From contig DASZUU010000046.1 of assembly GCA_035547425.1 (NCBI GenBank), positions 29,585-93,584 on the forward strand: a stretch of DNA of 64,000 bases. The letters run 5' to 3'. Positions 37,000 through 44,837 of this stretch are shown here, in pieces. Made by a program: the position numbers and the translations under genes. This stretch comes from Alloacidobacterium sp035547425 (GTDB lineage Bacteria > Acidobacteriota > Terriglobia > Terriglobales > Acidobacteriaceae). The notes beneath the pieces are model-generated. The model ran no database searches. It worked only from the letters and a program-made list of their open reading frames with translations, and was not told the DNA's origin. Position 1 is the first letter of the stretch. The number at the start of each line of letters is the position of its first letter.

Positions 37000-38208
37000 C
37001 TACGCCAGCTTGGCGAAGAATTCCTTCATGCGCTTTAGACCTTCTTCTACATCATCGTGTGAGACGGCATAGGAGAGGCGAATGTGCTGGCTAGTGCCGA
37101 AGGCTTCGCCGGGAACGGTGACCACGTGCGCCTCATGCAACAGGCGGCCTGCCAGCTCAATGGCTGTCTGTGCGCCGGGCTTGCCGAGATAAGCGGAGAT
37201 GTTCGGGTAGACATAGAACGCGCCTTCCGGCTTGGTGCAGGTGATGCCGGGAATTTCAGCAAGACGTGCCAGGATGCGGTCGCGCAGCTTGAGATAATCG
37301 GCGCGCATCTCGGCAACGCATTCCTGCGAGCTGCTGAGAGCGGTGATGGATGCTTTCTGCACGAAATGCGTGGGCGATGAGGTGGACTGGCTCTGAAGCT
37401 TGCTCATGGCCGCAATGATGGGCTTGGGGCCGAGGGCAAAGCCGGCGCGCCACCCGGTCATGGCATAGGTCTTCGAGAGCGAGCCGAGGACGATGACATG
37501 CTTCTTGGCTTCCGTGAAGGAACCGCCGCTGACCAGCGCTCCGGTGTACTGCAGGTAGACATAGCATTCATCGAGCAACAGGTAGATGCCGCGCTCGTGC
37601 GCCAGCTTGACGATGCGCTCGAGGTCGGCGGGCGAAACGACGGAGCCTGCCGGGTTCGAAGGCGAGTTGAGAATAATGACCTTGGTGCGCGGCGTGATGG
37701 CCTTTTCGATGGCATCGGCGGTGATGCGGAAATTTTCAGCTTCGTCGGTTTCAAGGAAGACGACCTTGCCGCCCGCGTACTGGATGATGTCCTTGAACGA
37801 GACCCAGAAAGGGACGGGCAGGATAACTTCATCGCTGTGATCGACGAGCACCTGGATGGCATTGAAGAGCGCAAGCTTACCGCCGGTGGTGAAGACGGCT
37901 TCTTCCGGCGTGTAGTTGGAATTAAAGTCGCACGCGTGGCGCTCGACGATGGCTTTGCGCAGCTCAGGAATGCCGGAAACCATGGTGTACCGGGTGAAAT
38001 TCTTATCGATGGCATCGATGGCCGCGTCCTTGATGTGGCGCGGGGTGGCGAAGTGCGGCTCGCCTGCTCCGAAGTCGACCAGCTTCGCGCCCTGTGCGCG
38101 CAGCTTGGCGGCTTCCGCGGTCACGGCCATGGTGGCAGAGACCTCAATGCGTCCGATGCGATCGGCAAAGACCTTGGTGGGTGCCGGGGTGGTTGTCGTA
38201 GCGCTCAT
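37000..38208 (-). CDS. Class I aspartate aminotransferase
   Basis: The 402-residue PLP enzyme transfers the amino group between aspartate (or a similar amino acid) and 2-oxoglutarate. Visible motifs are the N-terminal DFGAGEPHFATP substrate loop and an NSPSNPAGSVV segment. The PLP-binding LGSLSKTYAMTGWRAGFALG has the Schiff-base Lys near residue 249, and the C-terminal Arg lies in HIRLSYA. It resembles the Ib subgroup of aspartate or aspartate/prephenate aminotransferases, and prephenate use is possible. Confidence 0.9.
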   Translation of the reverse strand: MSATTTTPAPTKVFADRIGRIEVSATMAVTAEAAKLRAQGAKLVDFGAGEPHFATPRHIKDAAIDAIDKNFTRYTMVSGIPELRKAIVERHACDFNSNYTPEEAVFTTGGKLALFNAIQVLVDHSDEVILPVPFWVSFKDIIQYAGGKVVFLETDEAENFRITADAIEKAITPRTKVIILNSPSNPAGSVVSPADLERIVKLAHERGIYLLLDECYVYLQYTGALVSGGSFTEAKKHVIVLGSLSKTYAMTGWRAGFALGPKPIIAAMSKLQSQSTSSPTHFVQKASITALSSSQECVAEMRADYLKLRDRILARLAEIPGITCTKPEGAFYVYPNISAYLGKPGAQTAIELAGRLLHEAHVVTVPGEAFGTSQHIRLSYAVSHDDVEEGLKRMKEFFAKLA

Positions 38209-38292
38209 GTTTCTATTTTTTCAGATTTTTAGAGAACGCGGGAAACAAAGGCGAGATTTGGTGAGATTTAGTCTGAACTAAAGAATATCCAC

Positions 38293-38997
38293 CTATTCTC
38301 TTTTTCTCTTTATCTGGATCACCACTCCCGAGAGTGCCAACGGCTGTTCCGGATTCTTCGTAACTTTCCATTGCACATCCGTTACCTGGTACTCTCCGGA
38401 TTCGAACAGCAGAGTTTCTCCGATTGAAGGCACGCGCGATGACCATTCCAATGGTGTTTTCGCGTCCTCACCTTCGACCAGAAGCGCGGCTTGAAAACCG
38501 AATGAAATACTTTTACGAAACGGCGTTCGCACGCTGGAGCCCGACGTAATGACGGAAGAGATTTGCTTTTGGCCTTCCTTTGCCAGCGTAGAACGAACTT
38601 TATTGATATCGACGCCATAATTTTCGAGCATTTTTTTGACGCTGGATTCGGATTCGAGCAGAAGCGCAAGAAACAGATGCTCGGTGCCAATGTTCGGATT
38701 GTTCATGCGCTGTGCTTCTTCCGCGGCATAGCCCAGCACGCGCCCGGCGGCATTGGTTAAGGGCAGATCAACAGCTGTTGATGTTTTTGGCCCCGTATAG
38801 ACTCTCTTTGCCACTTCTTCACGCAACGTGGTCTGCCAGTCTCCCTCGCCGAGCCAGCGTGTCACTATATAAGGCTCTTCACGCAGCAGTCCTAACAACA
38901 AGAACTCCGGGCCGATCTCCGGATTCCCGAATTCGCTTGCTTCGTAACGAGCAAAAAAGATGACTCGGCGCGCCTTCTCTGTGTATCGCTCGAACAT
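38293..38997 (-). CDS. Clp N-terminal-domain protein without ATPase modules
   Basis: The start chosen is the ATG at 38997 (MFERYTEKARRVIF), which has GGAGG ten bases upstream. The frame runs further back across the antiporter gene but has no protein character there. The 234-residue protein carries the two Clp_N repeats (about 1-150) with RYTEKARRVIFFARYEA, then PNIGTEHLFLALLLESES. These resemble the N-terminal domain of ClpC/ClpA that recruits substrates and adaptors. No AAA domain follows. The last 85 residues form an unrecognised beta-rich domain ending in a basic IKRKRE tail. Probable role is as an adaptor; this is not established. Confidence 0.75.
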   Translation of the reverse strand: MFERYTEKARRVIFFARYEASEFGNPEIGPEFLLLGLLREEPYIVTRWLGEGDWQTTLREEVAKRVYTGPKTSTAVDLPLTNAAGRVLGYAAEEAQRMNNPNIGTEHLFLALLLESESSVKKMLENYGVDINKVRSTLAKEGQKQISSVITSGSSVRTPFRKSISFGFQAALLVEGEDAKTPLEWSSRVPSIGETLLFESGEYQVTDVQWKVTKNPEQPLALSGVVIQIKRKRE

Positions 38998-39165
38998 GAC
39001 CTTGCCGCCTCCGGCTGGCTCTGGTACACCAGAACCAGCATAGCTGAGCAGCATGGAGGGACGCTGTAGAAATTCCCGAGGCGCCGGTTGGCCTTCGGAC
39101 GATATTTTGCATCTCAACTGAAACTCTTCCGGTAAAAAAATTCTGGAATAAGGCTGGCTGCTTCT

Positions 39166-40422
39166 ATGACCCTCCTGCTGATCCAAATGTCTGTCGTTCT
39201 TGCCGTCACCCTTGTCTGCGGGTGGCTGGCGCGCAAGCTTGGGCAGTCGCGCGTGATCGGCGAAATTATTGGCGGCATCCTGCTTGGGCCTTCGGGCCTG
39301 GGACGCTTTTCCCCGTCCGGCTCGGCTGCGCTGTTTCCTCCTGCTTCCCTGCACTTGCTGGAGATGCTTTCGACCGTCGGATTGATCCTGTATCTGTTTC
39401 TCATCGGAATGGAACTGGATTACAAGCACCTGGCGACCGAAAAAAAGACAGCGATTTTTGCCAGCGGCACCAGCATTTTGATTCCGTTTATTACCGGAGC
39501 CTTGCTGGCGCATTCGCTGCGGATTCGCTTTGCGCCGCATGGAATCGGAAGCATACCCTTTGTGCTTTTCCTCGGCATTTCCATGAGCATCACCGCATTT
39601 CCAGTGCTGGCCCGCATTTTGGAGGAGCGCAAGCTGCAGGGCACTCCCCTGGGAACGATCGCCATTTTGTGCGCCGCGGTGGATGACGTGGTGGCCTGGC
39701 TGCTGCTGGCCTTGGCATTAGCGCTGATTGGAAATGACGGCGGCTCGGCTTCCCTGCCCATTCGGCTGGCAGGTTTGGGTGGTTATCTGCTGCTGATGCT
39801 TGGGGTTGTGCGGCCACTGGCGGCGCGGGCCGTGCATATGCGAAGGAAACCTGAGCTGCCTCTGGGGCTGCTGGGAGCGGTGGTCGTAGGAACCCTGGCT
39901 TCGGCGGCGGCTACGGATTGGATTGGTATTCATCCGCTTTTTGGCGCATTTCTGGCCGGGGTCTGCTTCCCTCGCATTCCCCACTGGCAACATGCTATTC
40001 GCAACCAGCTGGACATGATTACGTCGGTTCTGCTGCTGCCGCTGTTTTTTGCGCTGACCGGGCTGCGCACGCGCCTCGATCTGCTGAATGACGCACGCAT
40101 GTGGTGGTGGGCTGGAATTGTGCTGGTAGGCGCGGTCGCAGGCAAAATGGGCGGCGCGGTCCTGGCGGCGCGCTGGATGGGGCAATCCTGGCGTAGCGCC
40201 GCCGCTCTGGGCGCTCTTATGAATACGCGCGGACTGGTGGAGCTGGTGGTGCTGAATATCGCTTACAACGTGGGCGCATTTTCCCCAACGCTCTTCACCA
40301 TGATGGTGGTGATGGCGCTGCTGACCACGATGAGCACCAATCCGATTCTGAACTGGCTGGGCGTAAAGGACGGAAGCGACGAAACCAAACCGGCAAAACC
40401 GCTGGAAACAACCGCTGCCTAG
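39166..40422 (+). CDS. CPA2-family cation:proton antiporter
   Basis: The 418-residue protein has about twelve membrane helices and the signature of CPA2 antiporters: GEIIGGILLGPSGLGR near residue 33, SMSITAFPVLARILEE near 125, CAAVDDVVAWLLLA near 155 with the ion-site Asp pair, and FGAFLAGVCFPRIPHW near 260. No regulatory RCK or KTN domain is attached, unlike KefB/KefC. It likely exchanges Na or K for protons. The last four bases overlap the convergent coaD. Confidence 0.87.
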   Translation: MTLLLIQMSVVLAVTLVCGWLARKLGQSRVIGEIIGGILLGPSGLGRFSPSGSAALFPPASLHLLEMLSTVGLILYLFLIGMELDYKHLATEKKTAIFASGTSILIPFITGALLAHSLRIRFAPHGIGSIPFVLFLGISMSITAFPVLARILEERKLQGTPLGTIAILCAAVDDVVAWLLLALALALIGNDGGSASLPIRLAGLGGYLLLMLGVVRPLAARAVHMRRKPELPLGLLGAVVVGTLASAAATDWIGIHPLFGAFLAGVCFPRIPHWQHAIRNQLDMITSVLLLPLFFALTGLRTRLDLLNDARMWWWAGIVLVGAVAGKMGGAVLAARWMGQSWRSAAALGALMNTRGLVELVVLNIAYNVGAFSPTLFTMMVVMALLTTMSTNPILNWLGVKDGSDETKPAKPLETTAA

Positions 40423-40916
40423 TGCTGGCCGTTGCTGGGAACCCGCACTTTCAACCTGTCGATGACAAATTGCGGGACTAATCCTTCGATCGACCCGCCG
40501 AGGGTAAAGACTTCTTTCACCAATCGCGAGCTGACGAAGGAATATTTGCCGTCGGGCATGAGGAAGATAGTTTCGAGATCGGGCGCGAGACGACGGTTCA
40601 TGAGGGCCATCTGCAGCTCGTACTCGTAGTCGCTGATGGCGCGGATGCCGCGCATGACCGCCTGTGCGTGCTGTTCGCGGACGAAATCGACGAGCAGGCC
40701 ATCGAAGGTGGCAACTGAGACGTTGGCGAATCCGGCAAGGGCTTCGGTGAGCATTTCTACGCGTTCTTCCACGTTGAAAAGCGGGTTTTTTGAGGAATTG
40801 CGGAGAATGGCGACGACAAGGTGGTCGAAGATTTTCGACCCGCGAGCGATCAGGTCAAGATGCCCGTTCGTCACCGGATCGAAGCTGCCGGGATAAATGG
40901 CTTTTACTGTATTCAC
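40419..40916 (-). CDS. coaD: Phosphopantetheine adenylyltransferase
   Basis: The 165-residue enzyme joins 4'-phosphopantetheine and ATP to give dephospho-CoA, the fourth step of CoA synthesis. The nucleotidyltransferase motif GSFDPVTNGH lies at residues 10-19, RGIRAISDYEYE near 91-102, and the ISSRLVKE-type motif appears as VSSRLVKEV near 129. The start is a GTG with no strong ribosome site. A TACAAT at 40931-40926 just upstream could be the -10 of a nearly leaderless transcript. Confidence 0.93.
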   Translation of the reverse strand: MNTVKAIYPGSFDPVTNGHLDLIARGSKIFDHLVVAILRNSSKNPLFNVEERVEMLTEALAGFANVSVATFDGLLVDFVREQHAQAVMRGIRAISDYEYELQMALMNRRLAPDLETIFLMPDGKYSFVSSRLVKEVFTLGGSIEGLVPQFVIDRLKVRVPSNGQH

Positions 40917-40981
40917 GCCAAAGAGATTGTAGCAGCGGGACTCGCCATTCGGGCAGACGCGTCTTCGGGGCCACGCTCTAT

Positions 40982-41407
40982 TTAAAAGAGCTTCCCATCC
41001 AATCCGGCAATGAAATGAATGCCTGGAATTGTCAGCTTATGCAGATGTTTATCGTTTGTAAGAAAAAGATCTGTTCCGGCACCTGCTGCTGTTGCCAAAT
41101 GAATGGCATCCGGGGGAGCAATGCCGCCTTTTGCGCGAATCGAAGCGAAAACCTCTGCAGTGTTGGATAAAAAAGGCAGCACCTCTATCTCATTACTGCC
41201 GAATAATTGCTTGATCTCTTGTATAAGCTTGGTATCTCCACCTTTGATTGGTCCAGTAAGAGCTTCTCCAACAGTCAAGGTACTGGTAAGTAGGGTGTCT
41301 CCCCGCTGCAGCATTTTCTTGTAAATGTTCTCTACCTTTGGGGCATAAACAGGATGGTCTTCAAACAGATAAATGAAAAGCATCGTATCCCAATAGATAC
41401 GGCTCAT
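40982..41407 (-). CDS. PIN-domain ribonuclease toxin
   Basis: The ATG at 41407 overlaps the stop of the upstream gene as ATGA. The 141-residue protein has the PIN acidic residues: D7 in IYWDTMLFIYLFE, E49 in TVGEALTGPIK, D95 in IAPPDAIHLATAA and D109-N-D-K in FLTNDKHLHKL. These form the Mg site of a VapC-like ribonuclease. Its upstream partner does not look like VapB, MazE, RHH or Phd antitoxins, so the pair is unusual. Confidence 0.82.
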   Translation of the reverse strand: MSRIYWDTMLFIYLFEDHPVYAPKVENIYKKMLQRGDTLLTSTLTVGEALTGPIKGGDTKLIQEIKQLFGSNEIEVLPFLSNTAEVFASIRAKGGIAPPDAIHLATAAGAGTDLFLTNDKHLHKLTIPGIHFIAGLDGKLF

Positions 41408-41829
41408 GCAGTTCTCCGTGAGTGCGGAGCTTCCTGAGCCTCCCAACTTTGACGCTCCTTGCGAAGAAAGGCTTCTCCGCCACCCAATTTCCTGAATACG
41501 TCTTTCCCGCTTCCTCGCAACGAAAGCAGCAGGTTGGCTTTTTGTGAAGACACTGCAGGAGCACCGGATTCGGGGCCAAGTCGATAGGTGAATACTGTAG
41601 TCGTGCTTAATCCCGACGGAGGGCCTTGCTTCTCTACCAACGTAAGCTGGTTCTGCTCCAAAAACCGTTTGGAGGCCAGAGCCTGACAAACCGAGGGTAC
41701 GCGGTTGCTCCAGCGCAGAGCCTTATGCACATCGCCCGCCTTGATCCTCACTTCCAAGATGCCGCTCTTTCTGGCGGGTTCAATATAGGAGCGCTGCACG
41801 TATTGAATAACCTGATCGCTTTGCGTCAC
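41404..41829 (-). CDS. Unrecognised partner of the PIN toxin, possible antitoxin
   Basis: The 141-residue protein starts at a GTG with AGGA upstream and ends in an ATGA overlap with the PIN gene. The central part reads VRIKAGDVHKALRWSNRVPSV (given here in part) followed by a Leu-rich segment and VFTYRLG. This resembles small winged-helix-like modules I have seen as unnamed proteins near nucleases. The last 50 residues are basic and hydrophilic, as expected for a toxin-wrapping tail. Function as antitoxin and autorepressor is inferred only from the coupling to the PIN gene. Confidence 0.65.
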   Translation of the reverse strand: MTQSDQVIQYVQRSYIEPARKSGILEVRIKAGDVHKALRWSNRVPSVCQALASKRFLEQNQLTLVEKQGPPSGLSTTTVFTYRLGPESGAPAVSSQKANLLLSLRGSGKDVFRKLGGGEAFLRKERQSWEAQEAPHSRRTA

Positions 41830-41841
41830 ATGTCATCCTAA

Positions 41842-41871
41842 CATACATATACTAGCATACATACATACATA
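41842..41871. repeat. CATA tetranucleotide repeat in the promoter region of the PIN operon
   Basis: Two copies of CATA (41842-41849) and four copies (41856-41871) are separated by TACTAG. They lie 12 to 42 bases upstream of the GTG start of the PIN-partner gene and about 55 bases from the recA end. They may be half-sites of an operator, or a short simple repeat able to change length. Confidence 0.6.
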
Positions 41872-41909
41872 TTTAAAAAGAAAACGGCAGGCTCTAAGCC
41901 TGCCGTTTT
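41872..41909 (-). terminator. recA terminator
   Basis: A perfect 13-bp stem, AAAACGGCAGGCT (41881-41893) with AGCCTGCCGTTTT (41897-41909), has a 3-base loop. On the minus strand it is followed by CTTTTTAAAT. It lies 15 bases after the recA stop codon. Confidence 0.85.
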
Positions 41910-41924
41910 TGCTATGTACCGACT

Positions 41925-43001
41925 TTACTGGCGACGGGATGGCCTTACGGCTTCCTGTGCGGCAGCGGCTCCATTGACCGGGACCGGCGGAATTTCTGCC
42001 GGGGCGGGAGCGCCGATCTTCAGCTTCTGGCGGAGCTCGGTGTTGATTTTCTCGAAGGTTTCGCGGTTGTCCTTCAGATAAGTGCGGACATTTTCGCGGC
42101 CCTGGCCAATGCGTTCGCCGGAATAGCTGTACCATGCGCCGGACTTCTCGACGATGTTGTTGTTCACGGCAAGATCGAGCACATCGCCTTCGCGAGAGAT
42201 GCCTTCGCCATAGAGGATGTCGAACTCAGCCTCACGGAAAGGCGCAGCCACCTTGTTCTTGACGATCTTGACCTTGGTGCGCGCGCCGACGACGGTATCG
42301 CCTTCTTTTACGGCAGAAATGCGGCGGATGTCGATGCGAACTGAAGAATAAAATTTGAGGGCGCGGCCGCCTGTGGTCGTTTCCGGATTGCCGAACATGA
42401 CGCCGATTTTCTCGCGTATCTGGTTGATAAAAATGAGGCAAGTGCGCGATTTCGAGACGGTTCCGGTAAGTTTGCGGAGCGCCTGCGACATGAGGCGCGC
42501 CTGCAGGCCGACATGGGAATCGCCCATTTCACCGTCGAGCTCGGCCTTAGGAACGAGCGCGGCAACTGAGTCGACAACCAGCACATCGATGGCTCCGGAG
42601 CGGACGAGGGCTTCGGTGATTTCCAGTGCCTGCTCGCCGTAATCCGGCTGTGAAACCAGCAGATTATCGACATCCACGCCCAGCTTTTTGGCGTAGACAG
42701 GATCGAGCGCGTGTTCAGCGTCGACGAAAGCGGCCATGCCGCCCGCCTTCTGCGCTTCAGCGATGATCTGGAGGGTGATCGTGGTTTTGCCCGAAGATTC
42801 CGGGCCGAAAATCTCCACTACACGGCCACGAGGCACGCCGCCCACTCCTAGGGCAGCATCGAAGGAAATAGACCCGGTGGAAATGGTCGAAATCGGCACA
42901 ACGGCTTCTTTGCTGCCGAGGCGCATGATGGAGCCCTTGCCGAATTGTTTTTCGATCTGCGAAAGCGCCAAATCTATGGCGCGGGAACGGTCATCTGCCA
43001 C
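41925..43001 (-). CDS. recA: Recombinase RecA
   Basis: The 358-residue recombinase forms filaments on single-stranded DNA, promotes strand exchange and triggers LexA self-cleavage. Walker A is GPESSGKTT near residue 67. Loop L1 (GEMGDSHVGLQARLMSQALRK in part) and L2 (INQIREKIGVMFGNPETTTGG in part) are well conserved. The N-terminal ALSQIEKQFGKGSIMRLG is canonical. The start is a GTG with GGAGAAG upstream. A candidate LexA box is listed separately. Confidence 0.97.
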   Translation of the reverse strand: MADDRSRAIDLALSQIEKQFGKGSIMRLGSKEAVVPISTISTGSISFDAALGVGGVPRGRVVEIFGPESSGKTTITLQIIAEAQKAGGMAAFVDAEHALDPVYAKKLGVDVDNLLVSQPDYGEQALEITEALVRSGAIDVLVVDSVAALVPKAELDGEMGDSHVGLQARLMSQALRKLTGTVSKSRTCLIFINQIREKIGVMFGNPETTTGGRALKFYSSVRIDIRRISAVKEGDTVVGARTKVKIVKNKVAAPFREAEFDILYGEGISREGDVLDLAVNNNIVEKSGAWYSYSGERIGQGRENVRTYLKDNRETFEKINTELRQKLKIGAPAPAEIPPVPVNGAAAAQEAVRPSRRQ

Positions 43002-43079
43002 GATACTTCTCCAATTCTGAGGCGCAAATTAGCGCCGAAATGCGTGCTTTTTCTTGATTAACTGTACGGATTTGAGGCG

Positions 43080-43108
43080 ATTTTAACACTCGTTCTGCCA
43101 GAGGCGAA
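43080..43108 (-). promoter_or_regulatory. Candidate recA promoter with LexA-like (SOS) box
   Basis: On the minus strand, GAAC-GAGT-GTTA (43095-43084) differs by one base from the Gram-positive-type LexA site GAAC-N4-GTTC. It overlaps the TAAAAT -10-like element (43085-43080). A poor -35 (TTCGCC, 43108-43103) is 17 bases upstream. Position over the promoter fits repression. A small inverted repeat, GGCGC/GCGCC (43021-43036), lies in the leader RNA. Whether LexA of this organism uses this motif is unknown. Confidence 0.4.
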
Positions 43109-43197
43109 GAAAAATCAAAAACTATAGTAACGTGTTCCTCTCTCCCCCGTCTACCGCTCGGCAAAATGGCCGCTAACGATTCAACCAATCGTCACAT

Positions 43198-44787
43198 TTG
43201 AGAACTATCTTGCAAGGTAACTTCTGGGTCAAAGGATACTTTGCCACGCACACTGTGCCGCCACCCCGTCATCTTCTATTTGTCCCGCTTCTGCTGGTTT
43301 ATTTCACACTTTTTTTCGTATTGGCAGATAAATCTGCAACTGCACAACAACAGCCTGTGGAAGGTACGCAAACTACGTCTTCCGTTCTGGCGAATGCGCC
43401 TGACTATACTCCGCCGGACCGGGCGCCTACCGGGACAAACGGCGCGCCGGAAAACTCGAATGCTCCGCCCAAGCTCCGCCAGACTATAGAAGACCAGTCA
43501 GACGATCAGGCTAACCCCTCTTTTATTTCCAGGCACATGATCGCGGGCCGCTTCTGGATTTCAGGCCAGTCCAATTTCATTTTTCAAGCGCATGGACCAT
43601 TCCATGCTCCCTATTCAGGACCTAACAGCTTTCATGCCTATGGAGAAGATGCTGTTTCCCGCACAATTACCCTGTATACGGGGATCAGGCTCTTTCGCTT
43701 TACCGAGGTCGTTGCCAGCGTGGATGAGGCGGGCGGCCACGGCATCAGCGATGGCCAGGGGGTAGCAGCATACAGCAATGCGGATGCTGTTGCTCCGGGC
43801 CTTAGCCGCTCTCTCTTCCTTTCCCGCGTTTTCTATAACCACATGGTTCCGCTTACGGCGGACCGCGTCAACGAAGACCCGAATCCGTTTGTACTATCCT
43901 CTTCCATTCCGCGGCGGCGACTGGAATTCACCGCCGGAAAGTTCAGCCTGCTGGATTTTTTCGACGTAAACGAGGTTGGCAGCGACAGCCACCTGCAGTT
44001 CACCAACATTGCCATCGGCAATACAGGGACCTATGAAAATGGCGCCGATGGGCACGGTGACACGGTTGCGGCGATGGTGAATTATCAGGGACCGAAGATT
44101 GGCTTTCGCTTTGCGGAGGCTCTATTGCCGAAGTTTTCTACGGGCAGCAACCTGGATTACGACATCCGGCACACGCACGCGGAAAACTTTCAGCTCGACT
44201 ACACTGACTATGCGATGCAGGGCTATGCTACGCACCTGCGCGCTCTCCTGTTTGTGAACCACGCCAATCTGGGAAATTATCGAGAGGCTAATAACGCTTA
44301 CCTGGAAGGCGTCGATGCGCAACCAGACGTGACGCTTCATCGCCATCGGGATACGCGGAAACCGGGCTTCGCGGCAAGCTTTGAGCAGGATTTGCCGCTT
44401 CATTTTCGTGTTTTCGCGCGTGCGGGTTGGAATGATGGAGCCTGGGAGTCATTCACTTTCAGTGAGATGAACAACACCCTCTCCTTTGGCGGCGACCTTT
44501 CGGGCGATTTCTGGCACCGGAAGGATGACCGCTTGGGAAGCGCCTTTGTCAACAGTGGGTTGGGAAGGGATCACCGCAGATATCTTGCGCTGGGAGGACT
44601 TGGTTTTATGCTGGGCGATGGCCGCCTGCATTATGGGCGGGAGAGCGTCAGCGAAACCTATTACACTGCTCACGTTGTCGGTGGCCTTTATATGGCAGCG
44701 CAGGTTTCCTTCATCAATAATCCTGGGTTCAATCGGGATCGGGGCCCAATTGTTGTGCCCGGCCTGCGGGCACATATCGATTTTTAA
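43198..44787 (+). CDS. Outer-membrane carbohydrate-selective porin-like protein (OprB type)
   Basis: The protein of up to 529 residues has a signal peptide whose hydrophobic core (RHLLFVPLLLVYFTLFFVLA) lies near residues 24-43. A GTG at 43255 is therefore a plausible alternative to the TTG at 43198. A Pro-rich segment follows, then a barrel domain with RFWISGQSNFIFQAHGPF, a GKFSLLDFFDVNEVGSD strand and a C-terminal end in HIDF, as in OprB-like porins. It likely lets sugars or other solutes cross the outer membrane. It is divergent from recA and not obviously linked to any neighbour. Confidence 0.75.
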   Translation: MRTILQGNFWVKGYFATHTVPPPRHLLFVPLLLVYFTLFFVLADKSATAQQQPVEGTQTTSSVLANAPDYTPPDRAPTGTNGAPENSNAPPKLRQTIEDQSDDQANPSFISRHMIAGRFWISGQSNFIFQAHGPFHAPYSGPNSFHAYGEDAVSRTITLYTGIRLFRFTEVVASVDEAGGHGISDGQGVAAYSNADAVAPGLSRSLFLSRVFYNHMVPLTADRVNEDPNPFVLSSSIPRRRLEFTAGKFSLLDFFDVNEVGSDSHLQFTNIAIGNTGTYENGADGHGDTVAAMVNYQGPKIGFRFAEALLPKFSTGSNLDYDIRHTHAENFQLDYTDYAMQGYATHLRALLFVNHANLGNYREANNAYLEGVDAQPDVTLHRHRDTRKPGFAASFEQDLPLHFRVFARAGWNDGAWESFTFSEMNNTLSFGGDLSGDFWHRKDDRLGSAFVNSGLGRDHRRYLALGGLGFMLGDGRLHYGRESVSETYYTAHVVGGLYMAAQVSFINNPGFNRDRGPIVVPGLRAHIDF

Positions 44788-44837
44788 GGCTGTAGATTAC
44801 CAGTGGTACTGGAGCGGATACGCAACTCGATATTGAT

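Noticed and set aside
37498..38232. 244-codon frame on the plus strand across the aminotransferase
   Set aside because: Antisense to conserved PLP enzyme motifs, with no recognisable protein features.
38998..39540. N-terminal extension of the Clp_N protein
   Set aside because: The extra 181 codons are antisense to the antiporter gene and low-complexity; the ATG at 38997 begins the Clp_N domain and has GGAGG.
41842..41871. CATA units as a CRISPR-like array
   Set aside because: Units are only four bases long and have no spacers; it is a simple repeat.
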